64,000 bases of DNA from an uncultured Chryseobacterium sp. (GTDB taxonomy: Bacteria; Bacteroidota; Bacteroidia; Flavobacteriales; Weeksellaceae), in NCBI GenBank assembly GCA_913778505.1, contig CAJYWD010000003.1, positions 1 through 64,000 of the forward strand, given 5' to 3'. How positions within the stretch are numbered: position 1 is the stretch's first letter; every line of letters begins with the position of its first letter. Below are positions 15,473-25,500 of the stretch, piece by piece. The translations under genes and the position numbers were made by a program. The notes beneath the pieces were generated by a model. The model saw only the letters and a list, made by a program, of their open reading frames with translations. It searched no databases and was not told where the DNA came from.

Positions 15473-16615
15473 ATGACAGATAAAAATAAAAACTTCCAGA
15501 CGGGATTCACGTTCAGCAAGCATGTTCCCGAAGAGGTCTCACATTTTGACAGGGTATTTGGTATTTTCAAAGACTTGCTCATCCACACTTCGGGAGATCT
15601 GGACGAGGCTTTTGACTGGCTGGATATGCTGGATAAAGAATACGACATCTTTAATGAAGAATATGGTTTGGACGACTTCATCGAAGACCTTAAAAAACGA
15701 GGTTACATCAAGGAAGAAATCAAACCGGAAGATGGCAACACAGGTGCGGGCGAAGGTAAAAATATCCTGACCGCCAAACTGGAAGCTGCTTTACGGGATT
15801 ATGCCCTGGATCAGATTTTTGGAAAACTAAGAAAAAGCGGTGTCGGAAATCACAGAACCAACAAAAGCGGGGTCGGTGATGAAAAAGATGGCGAAAACCG
15901 AAGTTTCCAGTTTGGTGATGACCTTGCAACGGTTAATCTGACGGAAAGCATCAAGAATGCACAAATCAACAATGGCATTTCCGATTTGAGGTTAACGGAA
16001 AACGACCTTATCGTAGAAGAAACCAAGCACAAAGCGCAGATGAGTACGGTTTTGATGATTGACATCAGCCACTCGATGATTTTGTATGGTGAAGACCGGA
16101 TCACGCCTGCGAAAAAAGTAGCGATGGCTTTGGTAGAACTCATCAAAAGAAAATACCCGAAGGACTCCATTGACATTATTGTTTTTGGGAACGATGCATG
16201 GCCGATCCAAATCAAAGATTTGCCATATCTGCAAGTCGGACCATATCATACCAACACTGTTGCAGGACTGGAATTAGCCATGGACATCCTCCGAAGAAAA
16301 AGAAATACGAATAAACAGATCTTTATGATAACCGACGGGAAACCAAGCTGCCTGAAACTTCCAACCGGCGAATACTACATGAACAGCGTCGGGTTAGATG
16401 AAAAAATCGTCTCCGAATGTCTTAACAAAGCGGCACAGGCGAGAAAACTCAAAATCCCGATCACCACTTTTATGATTGCGCAAGACCCATATTTAAGACA
16501 ATTTGTGAAAGCCTTCACGGCTCAGAATAAAGGAAAAGCTTTCCTGACCGGACTTTCAGGTCTGGGACAAATGATTTTTGAAGATTACGAAAAAAACAGA
16601 ATTAAAAGGATTTAG
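15473..16615 (+). CDS. VWA domain protein partnered with a MoxR-like ATPase
   Basis: This 380-residue protein has an N-terminal helical region rich in acidic residues and a C-terminal von Willebrand A domain (about 185-380). The MIDAS metal site is visible as DISHS (about 197-201), with a later ITDGKPS segment (about 285-291). No signal peptide or membrane helix is seen, so it is cytoplasmic. The next gene encodes a MoxR/chelatase-like AAA+ ATPase. Such pairs work as chaperone or metal-insertase-like machines, as in BchI/BchD and RavA/ViaA. The client is unknown. Confidence 0.85.
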   Translation: MTDKNKNFQTGFTFSKHVPEEVSHFDRVFGIFKDLLIHTSGDLDEAFDWLDMLDKEYDIFNEEYGLDDFIEDLKKRGYIKEEIKPEDGNTGAGEGKNILTAKLEAALRDYALDQIFGKLRKSGVGNHRTNKSGVGDEKDGENRSFQFGDDLATVNLTESIKNAQINNGISDLRLTENDLIVEETKHKAQMSTVLMIDISHSMILYGEDRITPAKKVAMALVELIKRKYPKDSIDIIVFGNDAWPIQIKDLPYLQVGPYHTNTVAGLELAMDILRRKRNTNKQIFMITDGKPSCLKLPTGEYYMNSVGLDEKIVSECLNKAAQARKLKIPITTFMIAQDPYLRQFVKAFTAQNKGKAFLTGLSGLGQMIFEDYEKNRIKRI

Positions 16616-16667
16616 AAAGAGACAAGTTAAAAGGCAAAGGTAAAAAGTTTTCAATTTGAAAATTTAA

Positions 16668-16781
16668 ACCACAAAAGACACAAAGTTTTTATACTATAAA
16701 TAGGATTCTTATAATAATATTTCCTTTTTTAGACTTTTGATAAGCTAAATTTCCAAGTATTTCTTTTGTGACTTTTGTGGT
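16668..16781. repeat. Inverted repeat (MITE-like) between the VWA and AAA genes
   Basis: Arms of about 18 bases, ACCACAAAAGACACAAAG at 16668 and the near-complement ending CTTTTGTGGT at 16781, are separated by about 77 AT-rich bases. Similar ACCACAAAAG-type inverted repeats occur between genes in flavobacteria. It separates two genes that probably belong together. Confidence 0.55.
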
Positions 16782-16816
16782 AGAAAAATATAAAACAAAA
16801 TAATATCATTTATAAA

Positions 16817-18271
16817 ATGAAGAACGATACGACTTTCAAGGAATTAAAACAATCAGGTTATACCGATAAAACTGTTAATCAGGAAATCCAAGCGAATCTG
16901 ATTGCAAAAATCAAAGCTAAGGAACCGGTTTTCGAAGGACTTTGGGGTTACGAAGACACTGTCATTACTCAACTCAAAAAAGCGATTTTGGCGGGTCATC
17001 ACATCAATCTTTTGGGTTTGCGCGGACAGGCCAAAACCAGAATTGCCAGAAGTATGGTGAGCCTTCTAGACGAATATATGCCCATTGTGAAAGGTTCCGA
17101 AATTAATGACAGTCCGTTTCAGCCAATATCGAAATTCGCCAGAGATCTGATTGCGGAGTTGGGTGACGAAACACCAATTTCCTGGGTTCATCGTTCAGAA
17201 AGATTCTTTGAAAAACTAGCAACTCCAGACGTGAATGTTGCAGATTTAATTGGAGATATCGACCCAATCAAAGCAGCAACTTTGAAATTGCCTTATTCCG
17301 ACGAACGTGTTTTACATTACGGAATGATTCCGAGAGCAAACCGTTCTATTTTTGTTCTGAATGAATTGCCGGATTTACAAGCTAGAATCCAGGTTTCTTT
17401 ATTTAATATTTTGCAGGAAGGCGATGTCCAGATCCGAGGTTTCCAATTGAGAATGCCTTTGGACATTCAGTTTGTGTTTACAGCGAATCCGGAAGATTAT
17501 ACCAACAGAGGAAGCATCGTTACACCTTTAAAAGACAGAATCGGTTCGCAGATTTTCACACATTATCCAAAAACTGTAGCATTGGCGAGACAAATCACCG
17601 AACAGGAAGCTTCGATTTCCGACGATGACAAAGCCAAAATCCAAGTTCCTGATCTGGCAAGAAATCTTTTGGAAGAAGTAGCTTTCGCCGCTCGGGAAAG
17701 CGAATATGTGGATGCGAAAAGCGGTGTGAGTGCACGTCTGACAATCAGCGCAATGGAAAACTTGATCGCTGCCGCCAAATTGAGATTACTGGAATCCGGC
17801 TCAGAGAAAACCAATATTCGTCTGATAGATTTTATGTCCATTATTCCCTCGATTACCGGGAAAATAGAATTAGTTTACGAAGGCGAGCAGGAAGGTGCTG
17901 ACTTTGTGGCAAAAATCCTGATTGACGATGCTGTGATGACCCAATTCGAAGGCCTTTTCCCAAGAGTTCCAAAATTGGAAAAAGAAGGTCTCAAAAATGC
18001 TTACACCGACATCATCCAATGGTTTAACAACAATCAACTTGAACTAAACTACGCTGATTCTGACAAGGAATTCTATAGCAAAATGGACAGCATTAAACCA
18101 TTAACGAAACTGATTGAAGATAATGTTCCGGACTTGGATGACAACGATAAAAACTTCTGTAAAGAACTAGTCCTTTGGGCTTTGACAATCAGTAAAAAAC
18201 TGGATAAGTCTGAGAATGCTTCAGCTTTCAGTTTTGAATCTGCTGGCATTGGCCAGTTTTTCAGGAGTTAA
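16817..18271 (+). CDS. MoxR/magnesium-chelatase-like AAA+ ATPase
   Basis: This 484-residue cytoplasmic ATPase has Walker A GLRGQAKT (about 66-73). The Walker B region reads IFVLNELPDLQ (about 177), with Asn where most AAA+ proteins have Asp. Sensor 1 reads FTANPEDYTNRG and an arginine-finger-like PLKDRIG follows. A helical C-terminal domain covers about 265-484. The layout is that of chelatase I-subunit and MoxR proteins, which remodel partner proteins together with a VWA protein, here encoded just upstream. A strong terminator follows. The substrate is unknown. Confidence 0.87.
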   Translation: MKNDTTFKELKQSGYTDKTVNQEIQANLIAKIKAKEPVFEGLWGYEDTVITQLKKAILAGHHINLLGLRGQAKTRIARSMVSLLDEYMPIVKGSEINDSPFQPISKFARDLIAELGDETPISWVHRSERFFEKLATPDVNVADLIGDIDPIKAATLKLPYSDERVLHYGMIPRANRSIFVLNELPDLQARIQVSLFNILQEGDVQIRGFQLRMPLDIQFVFTANPEDYTNRGSIVTPLKDRIGSQIFTHYPKTVALARQITEQEASISDDDKAKIQVPDLARNLLEEVAFAARESEYVDAKSGVSARLTISAMENLIAAAKLRLLESGSEKTNIRLIDFMSIIPSITGKIELVYEGEQEGADFVAKILIDDAVMTQFEGLFPRVPKLEKEGLKNAYTDIIQWFNNNQLELNYADSDKEFYSKMDSIKPLTKLIEDNVPDLDDNDKNFCKELVLWALTISKKLDKSENASAFSFESAGIGQFFRS

Positions 18272-18295
18272 TGCTTAAAGAATTATATAACTGTC

Positions 18296-18339
18296 AACGA
18301 AACATAAATTGTCAATAATTTAGTCATTTATGTTTCGTT
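18296..18339 (+). terminator. Intrinsic terminator after the AAA ATPase gene
   Basis: A perfect 14-bp stem (18296-18309 with 18326-18339) with a 16-base loop and a following T-run. Confidence 0.75.
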
Positions 18340-18419
18340 TTTGATTGGATATAAGTTTATTTTTCACGTAAAACTTTGATTCTAAATTGTATATTTGTTA
18401 AAATTAAAAAACACAATTT

Positions 18420-19024
18420 TTGGGATTACAGGAACTTTTTGAACGCTTATCAATACTTTGCATTTCTATTTTCACACTCTATTATTTTTCAAATAGAAAC
18501 CGAAACATTAGACTACATCCGCTTTTGGGATTGATTAGCATTTGTACATTTTTTATGTGTTTGGTTTTTACAAAAGCTGAATACAGTTTGGGAGTTGGGT
18601 TCGGGTTGTTTGCTATATTTTCGATTTTGCGTTTCAGAACAGAAACATTTACGATTCAGACGATTGTTTTTCTTTTTGTTTCGATTACACTTTCCCTTTT
18701 AGACGGACTTTTGCCTATCAATAACATTAAAATTCTTTTAGGTATCAATCTTACGATTGTGATTATTTATCTCATTTTAAACTATTAGGTATCAATCTTA
18801 CGATTGTGATTATTTATCTCATTTTAAACTATTTTGAGAAAAAGTCGCCGATTGTTTCTGAAAAGAGTTCGATTGAGGTTATATCATCTCTAGATTTTCT
18901 TCAACTTGAGGAATCGGAACGTAAAAGGATTCTTACCGAAAAAACCAAACTTAAAAACTTCAGTTATAATATCAAAAGTATCAATCTGAATGATAATATT
19001 GTGATTCTTAAAGTTTCCCATTAG
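18420..19024 (+). pseudogene. DUF4956-like membrane protein gene broken by a 47-bp tandem duplication
   Basis: The first part (18420-18788, TTG start) encodes membrane helices and the conserved GFGLFAIFSILRFRTE segment of DUF4956 proteins, then stops. A perfect 47-bp tandem duplication (18738-18784 and 18785-18831) shifts the frame. The rest of the protein (FEKKSPIVSEKSSIEVISS and on to 19024) is in another frame. Removing one copy gives 558 bases, an exact open frame of 185 residues. The break is therefore a single recent event and could be reversed by slippage. An assembly artefact is also possible. Family function is unknown. Confidence 0.8.
18738..18831. repeat. Perfect 47-bp tandem duplication
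   Basis: Two adjacent identical 47-base copies (18738-18784, 18785-18831). Because 47 is not a multiple of three, the host gene is frameshifted. Confidence 0.95.
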
Positions 19025-19031
19025 GATTTCA

Positions 19032-20915
19032 TTAATCCATATAAGCTCTCGCTTGTTTTATATAAAGCTGTTTTTCATCACCCACATATTTGAATTCGAT
19101 GTCTAATGGGTAGATTCGTTTTGCCATTTTTCTTTTCTGCCAAATGTTATTGAGCTTCCTTTCCAAAGTTGGAGACAAATTAAAGAGCTTCTTGATTTCC
19201 GTTTCATTGAGAATCGGTTTTCCATTATTAATGCTTGAAGTGGAACGATAATCCACCACAAACGAACCAAATCCGTTGAAATTATGGCAGTAGAACTCAT
19301 CACAGGTTACATTCGGTTCAGGCTTCACGACAGACTCTTCGCCCAGTTGGACATTTACTGTAATTCCTGTATATCTGTCGCGATACATATTTTTTGTAAC
19401 CAGAACCCCATTTGCTTTCTCATCCGGAAATGAGCGATGAACCAAAACACCCATAGCACAGCTCTCGTGATTGATTCCGAACAAATCTCTTTCCTGAAAT
19501 GCACGGAAATTCCAGAAGCTCGACCACACTTCCAAAATTGCTTTTTCCACGGTCTTATCCGAATCTCCAATGATTGCCGTCTTTGAATCATAAAGTCCAG
19601 CTCCATTGAACCCTTCCATATCCTCCGCATTGGTAGAAGAACGGAATCTGAAATTTGTGAAATCATTTTGAGCATTGAGTTTTTCTTCTACTTTCTTTAG
19701 GAGCTCAGGATTCACTTTAGAATTTCTGACTGTTTTCCTAAAAGCTTTTAATTCTTTTTCCAAGAGCTTTACAGAATCTTTCGGAATGGCATACAGCGCA
19801 TTGATTTTGTCCTGAAGATTGTTTTCCTTGATGTGTTCATTAAAATAATAAAACGGAATCGCAAAAGCATATTCGGGAGTTTTGAAAGATTTCATTTCTT
19901 TCTGAATCTGTTTTAAAAGTCCAAGATTAGTCGCTTTTGAACCGATTGAATTAACAATATTTATTGGAGTTTCTGTTTCCAAATCAACCAAATCTCTCAC
20001 AGAAAAATCTCTTGTCAGAATAATTTCTTTAACAGCTTTTTTTACAGGAATTGGTTTTTGTGTAGCTTTCAATGAATAAGAACTTTCCTTGGTAATCAAT
20101 TCGACTTTCTTTCCTAAAAGATTATTAACAGATTGTTTACTCCAAACTTTTGTATCCACATATACAGGAATATTTCTGTTTTTCGCCAATAGAACCAAAT
20201 GGCTCAAAGGTGTCTGAAGCTCTGTAATGATAATTCCCCTCACAGTAGGAATGAAGTCCGGAGTGGTATTGATGATAATAATTTCATTAGCTTTTGGGTT
20301 AAAATCTTCCTTATTCTGCAAATCATATTTTTTGAGAATCCCGACACTAGAAGCATTCTCGATAGATTGCTCCGTAATTCTTTTGAATATAAAGTCAGAA
20401 AGAATAGTTGGGATTTTCAGTTCTTTTTTTGAATTAAGAAAAATGACGTGAGGCGAATTCAAATAAAACTTCAGCTTATCTTTGAAATAGACATTTTTGT
20501 TGACCTCATTAAAAAAGAAATTAATCAGACCAGCATTCATTTCATCAGATGCAGCCAGCTCCATTACCCAATCATCAGAGTTTTCAAGATAATTGATATT
20601 CGCCAGAAGATAGGTTCGTTTATTCGTTTCGTTATATGATTGCTTGTTGAACTCACTTATATCCTCACTGAAACCCAAAACCTGCGAACAAAAATCGTAA
20701 TGGTATGTGTATCTCGTACTGTTGAAAAAATATAGTTTTTTTGCAACATAATCATAGACCACTTTCACAGATTTCATATTGGTAAACTTATCTGTGAGCG
20801 GTTTTCCCGAAAGATTCAGAAACTGCTGTTTTTTTGTAATTGAATTGACATAATTATCCTGCGAATACGATAGAACAGCCAAACAAAGGAATAAAAATAG
20901 TACGATTTTTTTCAT
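19032..20915 (-). CDS. Exported PEP/pyruvate-binding (PPDK-like) domain protein
   Basis: This 627-residue protein starts with a clear signal peptide (MKKIVLFLFLCLAVLSYSQ). A segment TPLSHLVLLAKNRNIPVYV (about 235-255) resembles the mobile phosphohistidine domain of PEP synthase/PPDK (TSHxAIVAR...IPAVV). It is followed by an ATP-grasp-like nucleotide-binding domain with FRFRSSTNAEDMEGFNGAG (about 420-440) and a C-terminal region ending EFKYVGDEKQLYIKQARAY. The order, swivelling domain before ATP-grasp, and the export signal are both unusual for PPDK. The reaction is unknown, since ATP would be scarce outside the cytoplasm. The gene is monocistronic. Confidence 0.8.
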   Translation of the reverse strand: MKKIVLFLFLCLAVLSYSQDNYVNSITKKQQFLNLSGKPLTDKFTNMKSVKVVYDYVAKKLYFFNSTRYTYHYDFCSQVLGFSEDISEFNKQSYNETNKRTYLLANINYLENSDDWVMELAASDEMNAGLINFFFNEVNKNVYFKDKLKFYLNSPHVIFLNSKKELKIPTILSDFIFKRITEQSIENASSVGILKKYDLQNKEDFNPKANEIIIINTTPDFIPTVRGIIITELQTPLSHLVLLAKNRNIPVYVDTKVWSKQSVNNLLGKKVELITKESSYSLKATQKPIPVKKAVKEIILTRDFSVRDLVDLETETPINIVNSIGSKATNLGLLKQIQKEMKSFKTPEYAFAIPFYYFNEHIKENNLQDKINALYAIPKDSVKLLEKELKAFRKTVRNSKVNPELLKKVEEKLNAQNDFTNFRFRSSTNAEDMEGFNGAGLYDSKTAIIGDSDKTVEKAILEVWSSFWNFRAFQERDLFGINHESCAMGVLVHRSFPDEKANGVLVTKNMYRDRYTGITVNVQLGEESVVKPEPNVTCDEFYCHNFNGFGSFVVDYRSTSSINNGKPILNETEIKKLFNLSPTLERKLNNIWQKRKMAKRIYPLDIEFKYVGDEKQLYIKQARAYMD

Positions 20916-20935
20916 AATTTGTGAACATTATCTCA

Positions 20936-20943
20936 CAAATTTA
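20936..20943 (-). promoter_or_regulatory. -7 box upstream of the PPDK-like gene
   Basis: On the minus strand this reads TAAATTTG, a perfect TAnnTTTG box, 20 bases before the start codon. A TTTG lies 21 bases further upstream. Confidence 0.5.
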
Positions 20944-20977
20944 GCAATCTCTGTTGAATGGTAACAAATTTCAAACT

Positions 20978-21009
20978 AAAAACCTCAGGAAACATTCTCT
21001 GAGGTTTTT
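20978..21009. terminator. Intrinsic terminator
   Basis: An 11-bp stem (20978-20988 with 20999-21009) with T-runs on both strands. It lies beyond the end of the leftward efflux operon and probably terminates it. Confidence 0.65.
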
Positions 21010-21013
21010 TTTT

Positions 21014-21100
21014 AGCTACAGCCCCGATTGCAACGACATCCTTTTTCTTTTTTTTGCTAAAAGAAAAAGATACAGTGGAAAGCGGGAATTGCTCCCAAAA
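21014..21100. repeat. Flavobacterial-type intergenic repeat element
   Basis: The element runs from AGCTACAGCCCCGATTG through a CTTTTTCTTTT / AAAAGAAAAAG stem to GGAAAGCGGGAATTGCTCCC. From memory, very similar intergenic elements (AGCCCCGATTG ... AAAAAGATA ... GCGGGAA.TGCTCC) are scattered through flavobacterial genomes. It may be a mobile palindrome or an RNA element. Copy number cannot be judged here. Confidence 0.55.
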
Positions 21101-21134
21101 GCAATCTACGGAGTAAATAAGCTCCCTAAAATAT

Positions 21135-22535
21135 TTAAAACTGTCCGCCGCCCAAAGCTCTGTAGAACTCGGTTACCGCTTGCAACTGCTGAAGTTTATC
21201 ATTAACGCCAGCCAATTTCGCCGCTAACAATGATTGTTCAGAAGTCAAAACATTCACGTAGTTGGTGTTGGAAGAATAGGTCAATAATTCTTTGTTGAAC
21301 TCAACTGCTTTTTCTAAAGACTGGATTTGTAATTGTCTTGTCATTTCTTTTTCCTTTGCTTTCTGATAAGACAATAATGAGTTAGAAACTTCAGAGCCCG
21401 CTGTCAATAAAGTCTTTTCAAAAGTATAATACGCCTGCATTTTTCGGGCTTCCATTATTTTGACCTGCGCTTTCCTGTTGCCCATCTGGAAAATATTCTG
21501 TGTCAAAGTCCCACCAGCGGTGTAAAATAAGGAATTGGTAAAAAAGTTTTCCAGCGTTCTGGAGGACAATCCTAAAGTCCCGGAAATACTCAGTGTGGGA
21601 TAAACCTGTGCTAGCGCCATATTTTTATTTTCGAATGCCTGGCGGAAACCCAATTCTGCGGCCTGGACATCCGGACGGTTCTTCAGCAATGCAACAGGAA
21701 CACCGGTTTTGAGGTCACTATAAACCAATTGCGAATCTATAGAATTTCTGTCAATCGATTGAGGATTATCATTCATCAGAATACTCAAAGCGTTTTCCGT
21801 CTGCTGGATCTGCAGTTCCAAATCCGGAACCGTCAGCTGCGCCGAGTAAAGATTAGCCCTGCTCTGCTCCACATCTGCGCCTGTCAGATAAGCTGCTTCC
21901 ATCAATGCTTCTACAGTTTCTACATCTTGTTTCCTTAGCTCGATTGTTTGCCTAGTGATTTCAAGCTGTTTATCAAATGAGATTAACTGGTAATAAAGAT
22001 TCGCTGCCTGTGCTACTAACTGCGTCTGAACCGCACGTTTTGCTGCATCGGTCTGTAGAAAACCTGCATAGGCAGACCTTTTCAGGGATTTGATTCTTCC
22101 CCAGATATCCACCTCCCAACCTGTGGAGATGCCCAGTCTGTAAACCAATAAATCCGGCATTATGAAATTCCCGCCTTGCGCCGCCGCGCTGTTTTTAGTT
22201 TCTGTAATAGAGGCAACACCGTCCAGACTTGGGAGATTCTGCAATTTAGATTGTTTAAAAACTGCATCAGCTTCTTGGATTCTGGTCAAGGCTATTTTTA
22301 AATCCAGATTATTCTGAATGGTTCTATTGATAATATTTTGAAGCTTCTGGTCTGTGAAAATCTGATTCCAGGAAACATTAGCAATAGACGTACTGTCACT
22401 ACTGGTCTGCTGGCGGAAAAGATTGTCCCGGCCTTGTTCTACCTTTGGGCGTTCATAAGTTTCCGTCACTTTACAGGAGTAAAAGAAACCAGCGACACCA
22501 GCCAACAGAATTATATTGATGATTTTAATTTTCAT
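21135..22535 (-). CDS. Outer-membrane efflux channel lipoprotein (TolC/OprM-like)
   Basis: This 466-residue protein is the exit duct of the RND pump encoded just upstream. The signal peptide ends at YSC (Cys21), so it is lipid-anchored as in OprM. Two internal repeats of long helices alternate with beta strands. The NodT-family features GWEVDIWGRIKSLKRSAYA (about 130-148) and LLKNRPDVQAAELGFRQAFE (about 280) are present. It is the last gene of the three-gene operon, 19 bases after the pump gene. Confidence 0.93.
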   Translation of the reverse strand: MKIKIINIILLAGVAGFFYSCKVTETYERPKVEQGRDNLFRQQTSSDSTSIANVSWNQIFTDQKLQNIINRTIQNNLDLKIALTRIQEADAVFKQSKLQNLPSLDGVASITETKNSAAAQGGNFIMPDLLVYRLGISTGWEVDIWGRIKSLKRSAYAGFLQTDAAKRAVQTQLVAQAANLYYQLISFDKQLEITRQTIELRKQDVETVEALMEAAYLTGADVEQSRANLYSAQLTVPDLELQIQQTENALSILMNDNPQSIDRNSIDSQLVYSDLKTGVPVALLKNRPDVQAAELGFRQAFENKNMALAQVYPTLSISGTLGLSSRTLENFFTNSLFYTAGGTLTQNIFQMGNRKAQVKIMEARKMQAYYTFEKTLLTAGSEVSNSLLSYQKAKEKEMTRQLQIQSLEKAVEFNKELLTYSSNTNYVNVLTSEQSLLAAKLAGVNDKLQQLQAVTEFYRALGGGQF

Positions 22536-22554
22536 TGTTTTTCGTTGATTTTAA

Positions 22555-25500
22555 TTACTCACTCAGCTGTCCGTCGTATTTTTCCAAAGCTTTTTTACCA
22601 CTTACTTTTTCCTGCAGATACATGAAGACTGCAAATAGAATCGGGATAAAAAAGACTCCGAAAACAGTTCCGAACAACATTCCGCCAATCGCTCCAATAC
22701 CAATAGACTGGTTACCTACAGCTCCTGCTCCGGTGGAAATAGCCAATGGAATCAAACCGAAGATAAAAGCGAAGGAAGTCATGAGGATAGGTCTTAACCT
22801 TTGCTTGGCACCACTGATGGCCGCATGGGCGATGGTGTAGCCTTTTTTACGAGCATCGAGGGCAAATTCCACAATCAGAATCGCATTCTTCGCCAGGAGC
22901 CCGATCAACATGATCAGGGAGATCTGAGTGTAAATATTATTGGAACCACCGATCCATGCGCTGAACATCATCACACCGGCCAGACCTACCGGTAGCGACA
23001 GCATGACAGCAAATGGCAAAAGGTAACTCTCATACTGGGCAGCCAGAAGGAAATACACGAATACACAACATAAAATGAAGATATAAACGGTTTGACTTCC
23101 GGCAGTCACCTCCTCCCGCGTAATCCCTGAAAATTCATAACCATAGCCCTGCGGCAAGGTTTCCTTCGCCACACGTTCTACCGTATTAATTGCATCTCCC
23201 GAAGAATAGCCAGGATTCGGGGTTCCGTTGAGGGAAATTGCCGTAAACAGGTTGAATCGGCCAATGGACTGAGGTCCGTACACGCGCTTGGCTGTGATAA
23301 AACGGCTTAATGGCGCCATCTCGCCGTTAGAATTCCGGATCTGAACCATATTGAAACTTTCCAGATTTTCCCTGTCTTCGTAAGGTGCCTGGTAAATCAC
23401 ACGGTATTGCTTACCGAACAAATTGATATTAGAGGAATAAACACCGCCGTAATATCCCTGCATGGTTCCCAAAATGTCTGACACGGAGAATCCGGCTGCT
23501 TTGGCAGCAGGAATATCAATATCGATCATGTACTGCGGATAATTGGGGTTAAATGAAGTGAATGCTCTCTGAATATCCGGCTGCTCATTCATTTTGTTAA
23601 TGAAATCATTGGTCACTTTAGTGAGATCCGCAATGCTGCCGCCTTTCTGATCCTGGATCTGCATCTCGAAACCGGCAGCATTTCCGAATCCCTGCAGCGT
23701 AGGTCTTCCGAAGAAAGTCATTTTAGCATCCTTGATGCCTGCCGTCTTCTGATACATCTTGGCGACAAATGATTGCAGGTCTTCACCTTTTTCCTTCCGG
23801 TCTTTCCAGTCTTTCAGTTTTACAATCAGCATTCCGTTGTTGGATCCGCTTCCGCTGATCATACCGCGGCCAGAAACCTTAAAGATATGCAACACTTCCG
23901 GTTCTTTTTTTACGATATTCTCCACTTCCTGCATCACTTCTTTGGTTCTGTTTTCATTGGAGCCAATAGGCAAAGAGATATCCATGAATACTCCACCCAT
24001 ATCTTCGCTAGGCACAAATGATTTCGGCGTGGTATTCATTAACCAAACAAAAAGTCCTGCGAAAATCGCCAAGCCTGCAAATGCCATCCACTTCTTCCTG
24101 AGCAGAAAAGTAATCCCGCGAGCATAACGCTTGATCATGGCATCAAATATAATGTTAAAATTGGTAAAGAAACGCTGAAGGAAATTCTGTTTCTGATGTT
24201 CTTCCGAGTGAGGCTTAAGAAAAATAGCACAAAGCGCCGGACTCAGGGTCAAAGCATTCACGGCCGATAAGATGATCGAGATCGCTAACGTGAGCCCAAA
24301 CTGCTTATAGAAGACTCCTGCGGAACCCGAAATAAAACTCACCGGAATAAATACCGCCGCCATCACCAGTGTGATACTGATAATCGCACCGCTGATTTCG
24401 TCCATTGCATTAATGGAAGCTCTCAAAGGTGATTTTTCCCCTTGCTCCAGTTTGGTATGCACAGCTTCAACTACCACAATCGCATCATCCACCACAATTC
24501 CCACGGCAAGAATCAAGGCAAAAAGAGTCAGCAAATTGATCGTAAAACCGAATATACTCAGAAAGAAAAATGTACCTACAATCGCAACCGGAACCGAAAT
24601 AGCTGGAATCATTGTGGATCGCCAATCCTGCAGAAACAGGAAAACAACGATAAAAACCAGAATAAATGCTTCGAATAGAGTGTGTATCACTTTTTCAATG
24701 GACGCATCCAGAAAGTCATTGGCGTTTACCAAAGCCACATATTTGACACCTTTAGGAAATGAAGCCTGCGCTTTATCCAAAACACCGATAGACTGATTGA
24801 TAACATCCTGGGCATTGGAGCCGGCTGTCTGTGCCACCGCCATACCAATGGATGGATGCCCATCTGTGAAACTGCTTCCTGTATAATCCTGTGCGCCAAG
24901 CTCAATCCTGGCTACATCTTTCAATTTTAATATCTGCCCGGTTGCCGTTGCTTTGATGATGATATTATCAAACTCAGGAATCTCCGTTAATCTTCCTTTG
25001 TATTTAAGGGTGTAACGGAAAGCCTGATTACTCTCGTCACCCAAACTTCCCGGTGCGGCTTCAATGTTTTGCTCAGCCAGAACGGTATTGATATCGGCAG
25101 GTACCAATCCGTAAGACGCCATTTTATTGGGATCCAGCCAGATTCTTATCGAGTAATCCTTAGATCCGAAAACCGTTACATCACCAACGCCTGTTACCCT
25201 TTTGATCTGAGGCACGATGTTGATGTTGGTGTAATTCTGAAGAAAGGTCATGTCGTACGCCGGATTCTCACTGTAAAGCGAGAAGATCAACACGTTGGAA
25301 CTCTGACGTTTCGTAGTCGTAACACCTGCCCTGGTTACCTCGGCAGGAAGAAGCGGCGTAGCCCTGGAAACCCTGTTCTGTACATTCACCGCAGCAATAT
25401 CGGGATTCACACCCTGTTTGAAGTAGATGGTTACCGAGCCGCTTCCGTCGTTGGTGGCAGAAGAGGTCATGTAGGTCATTCCTTCTACCCCGTTGATCTG

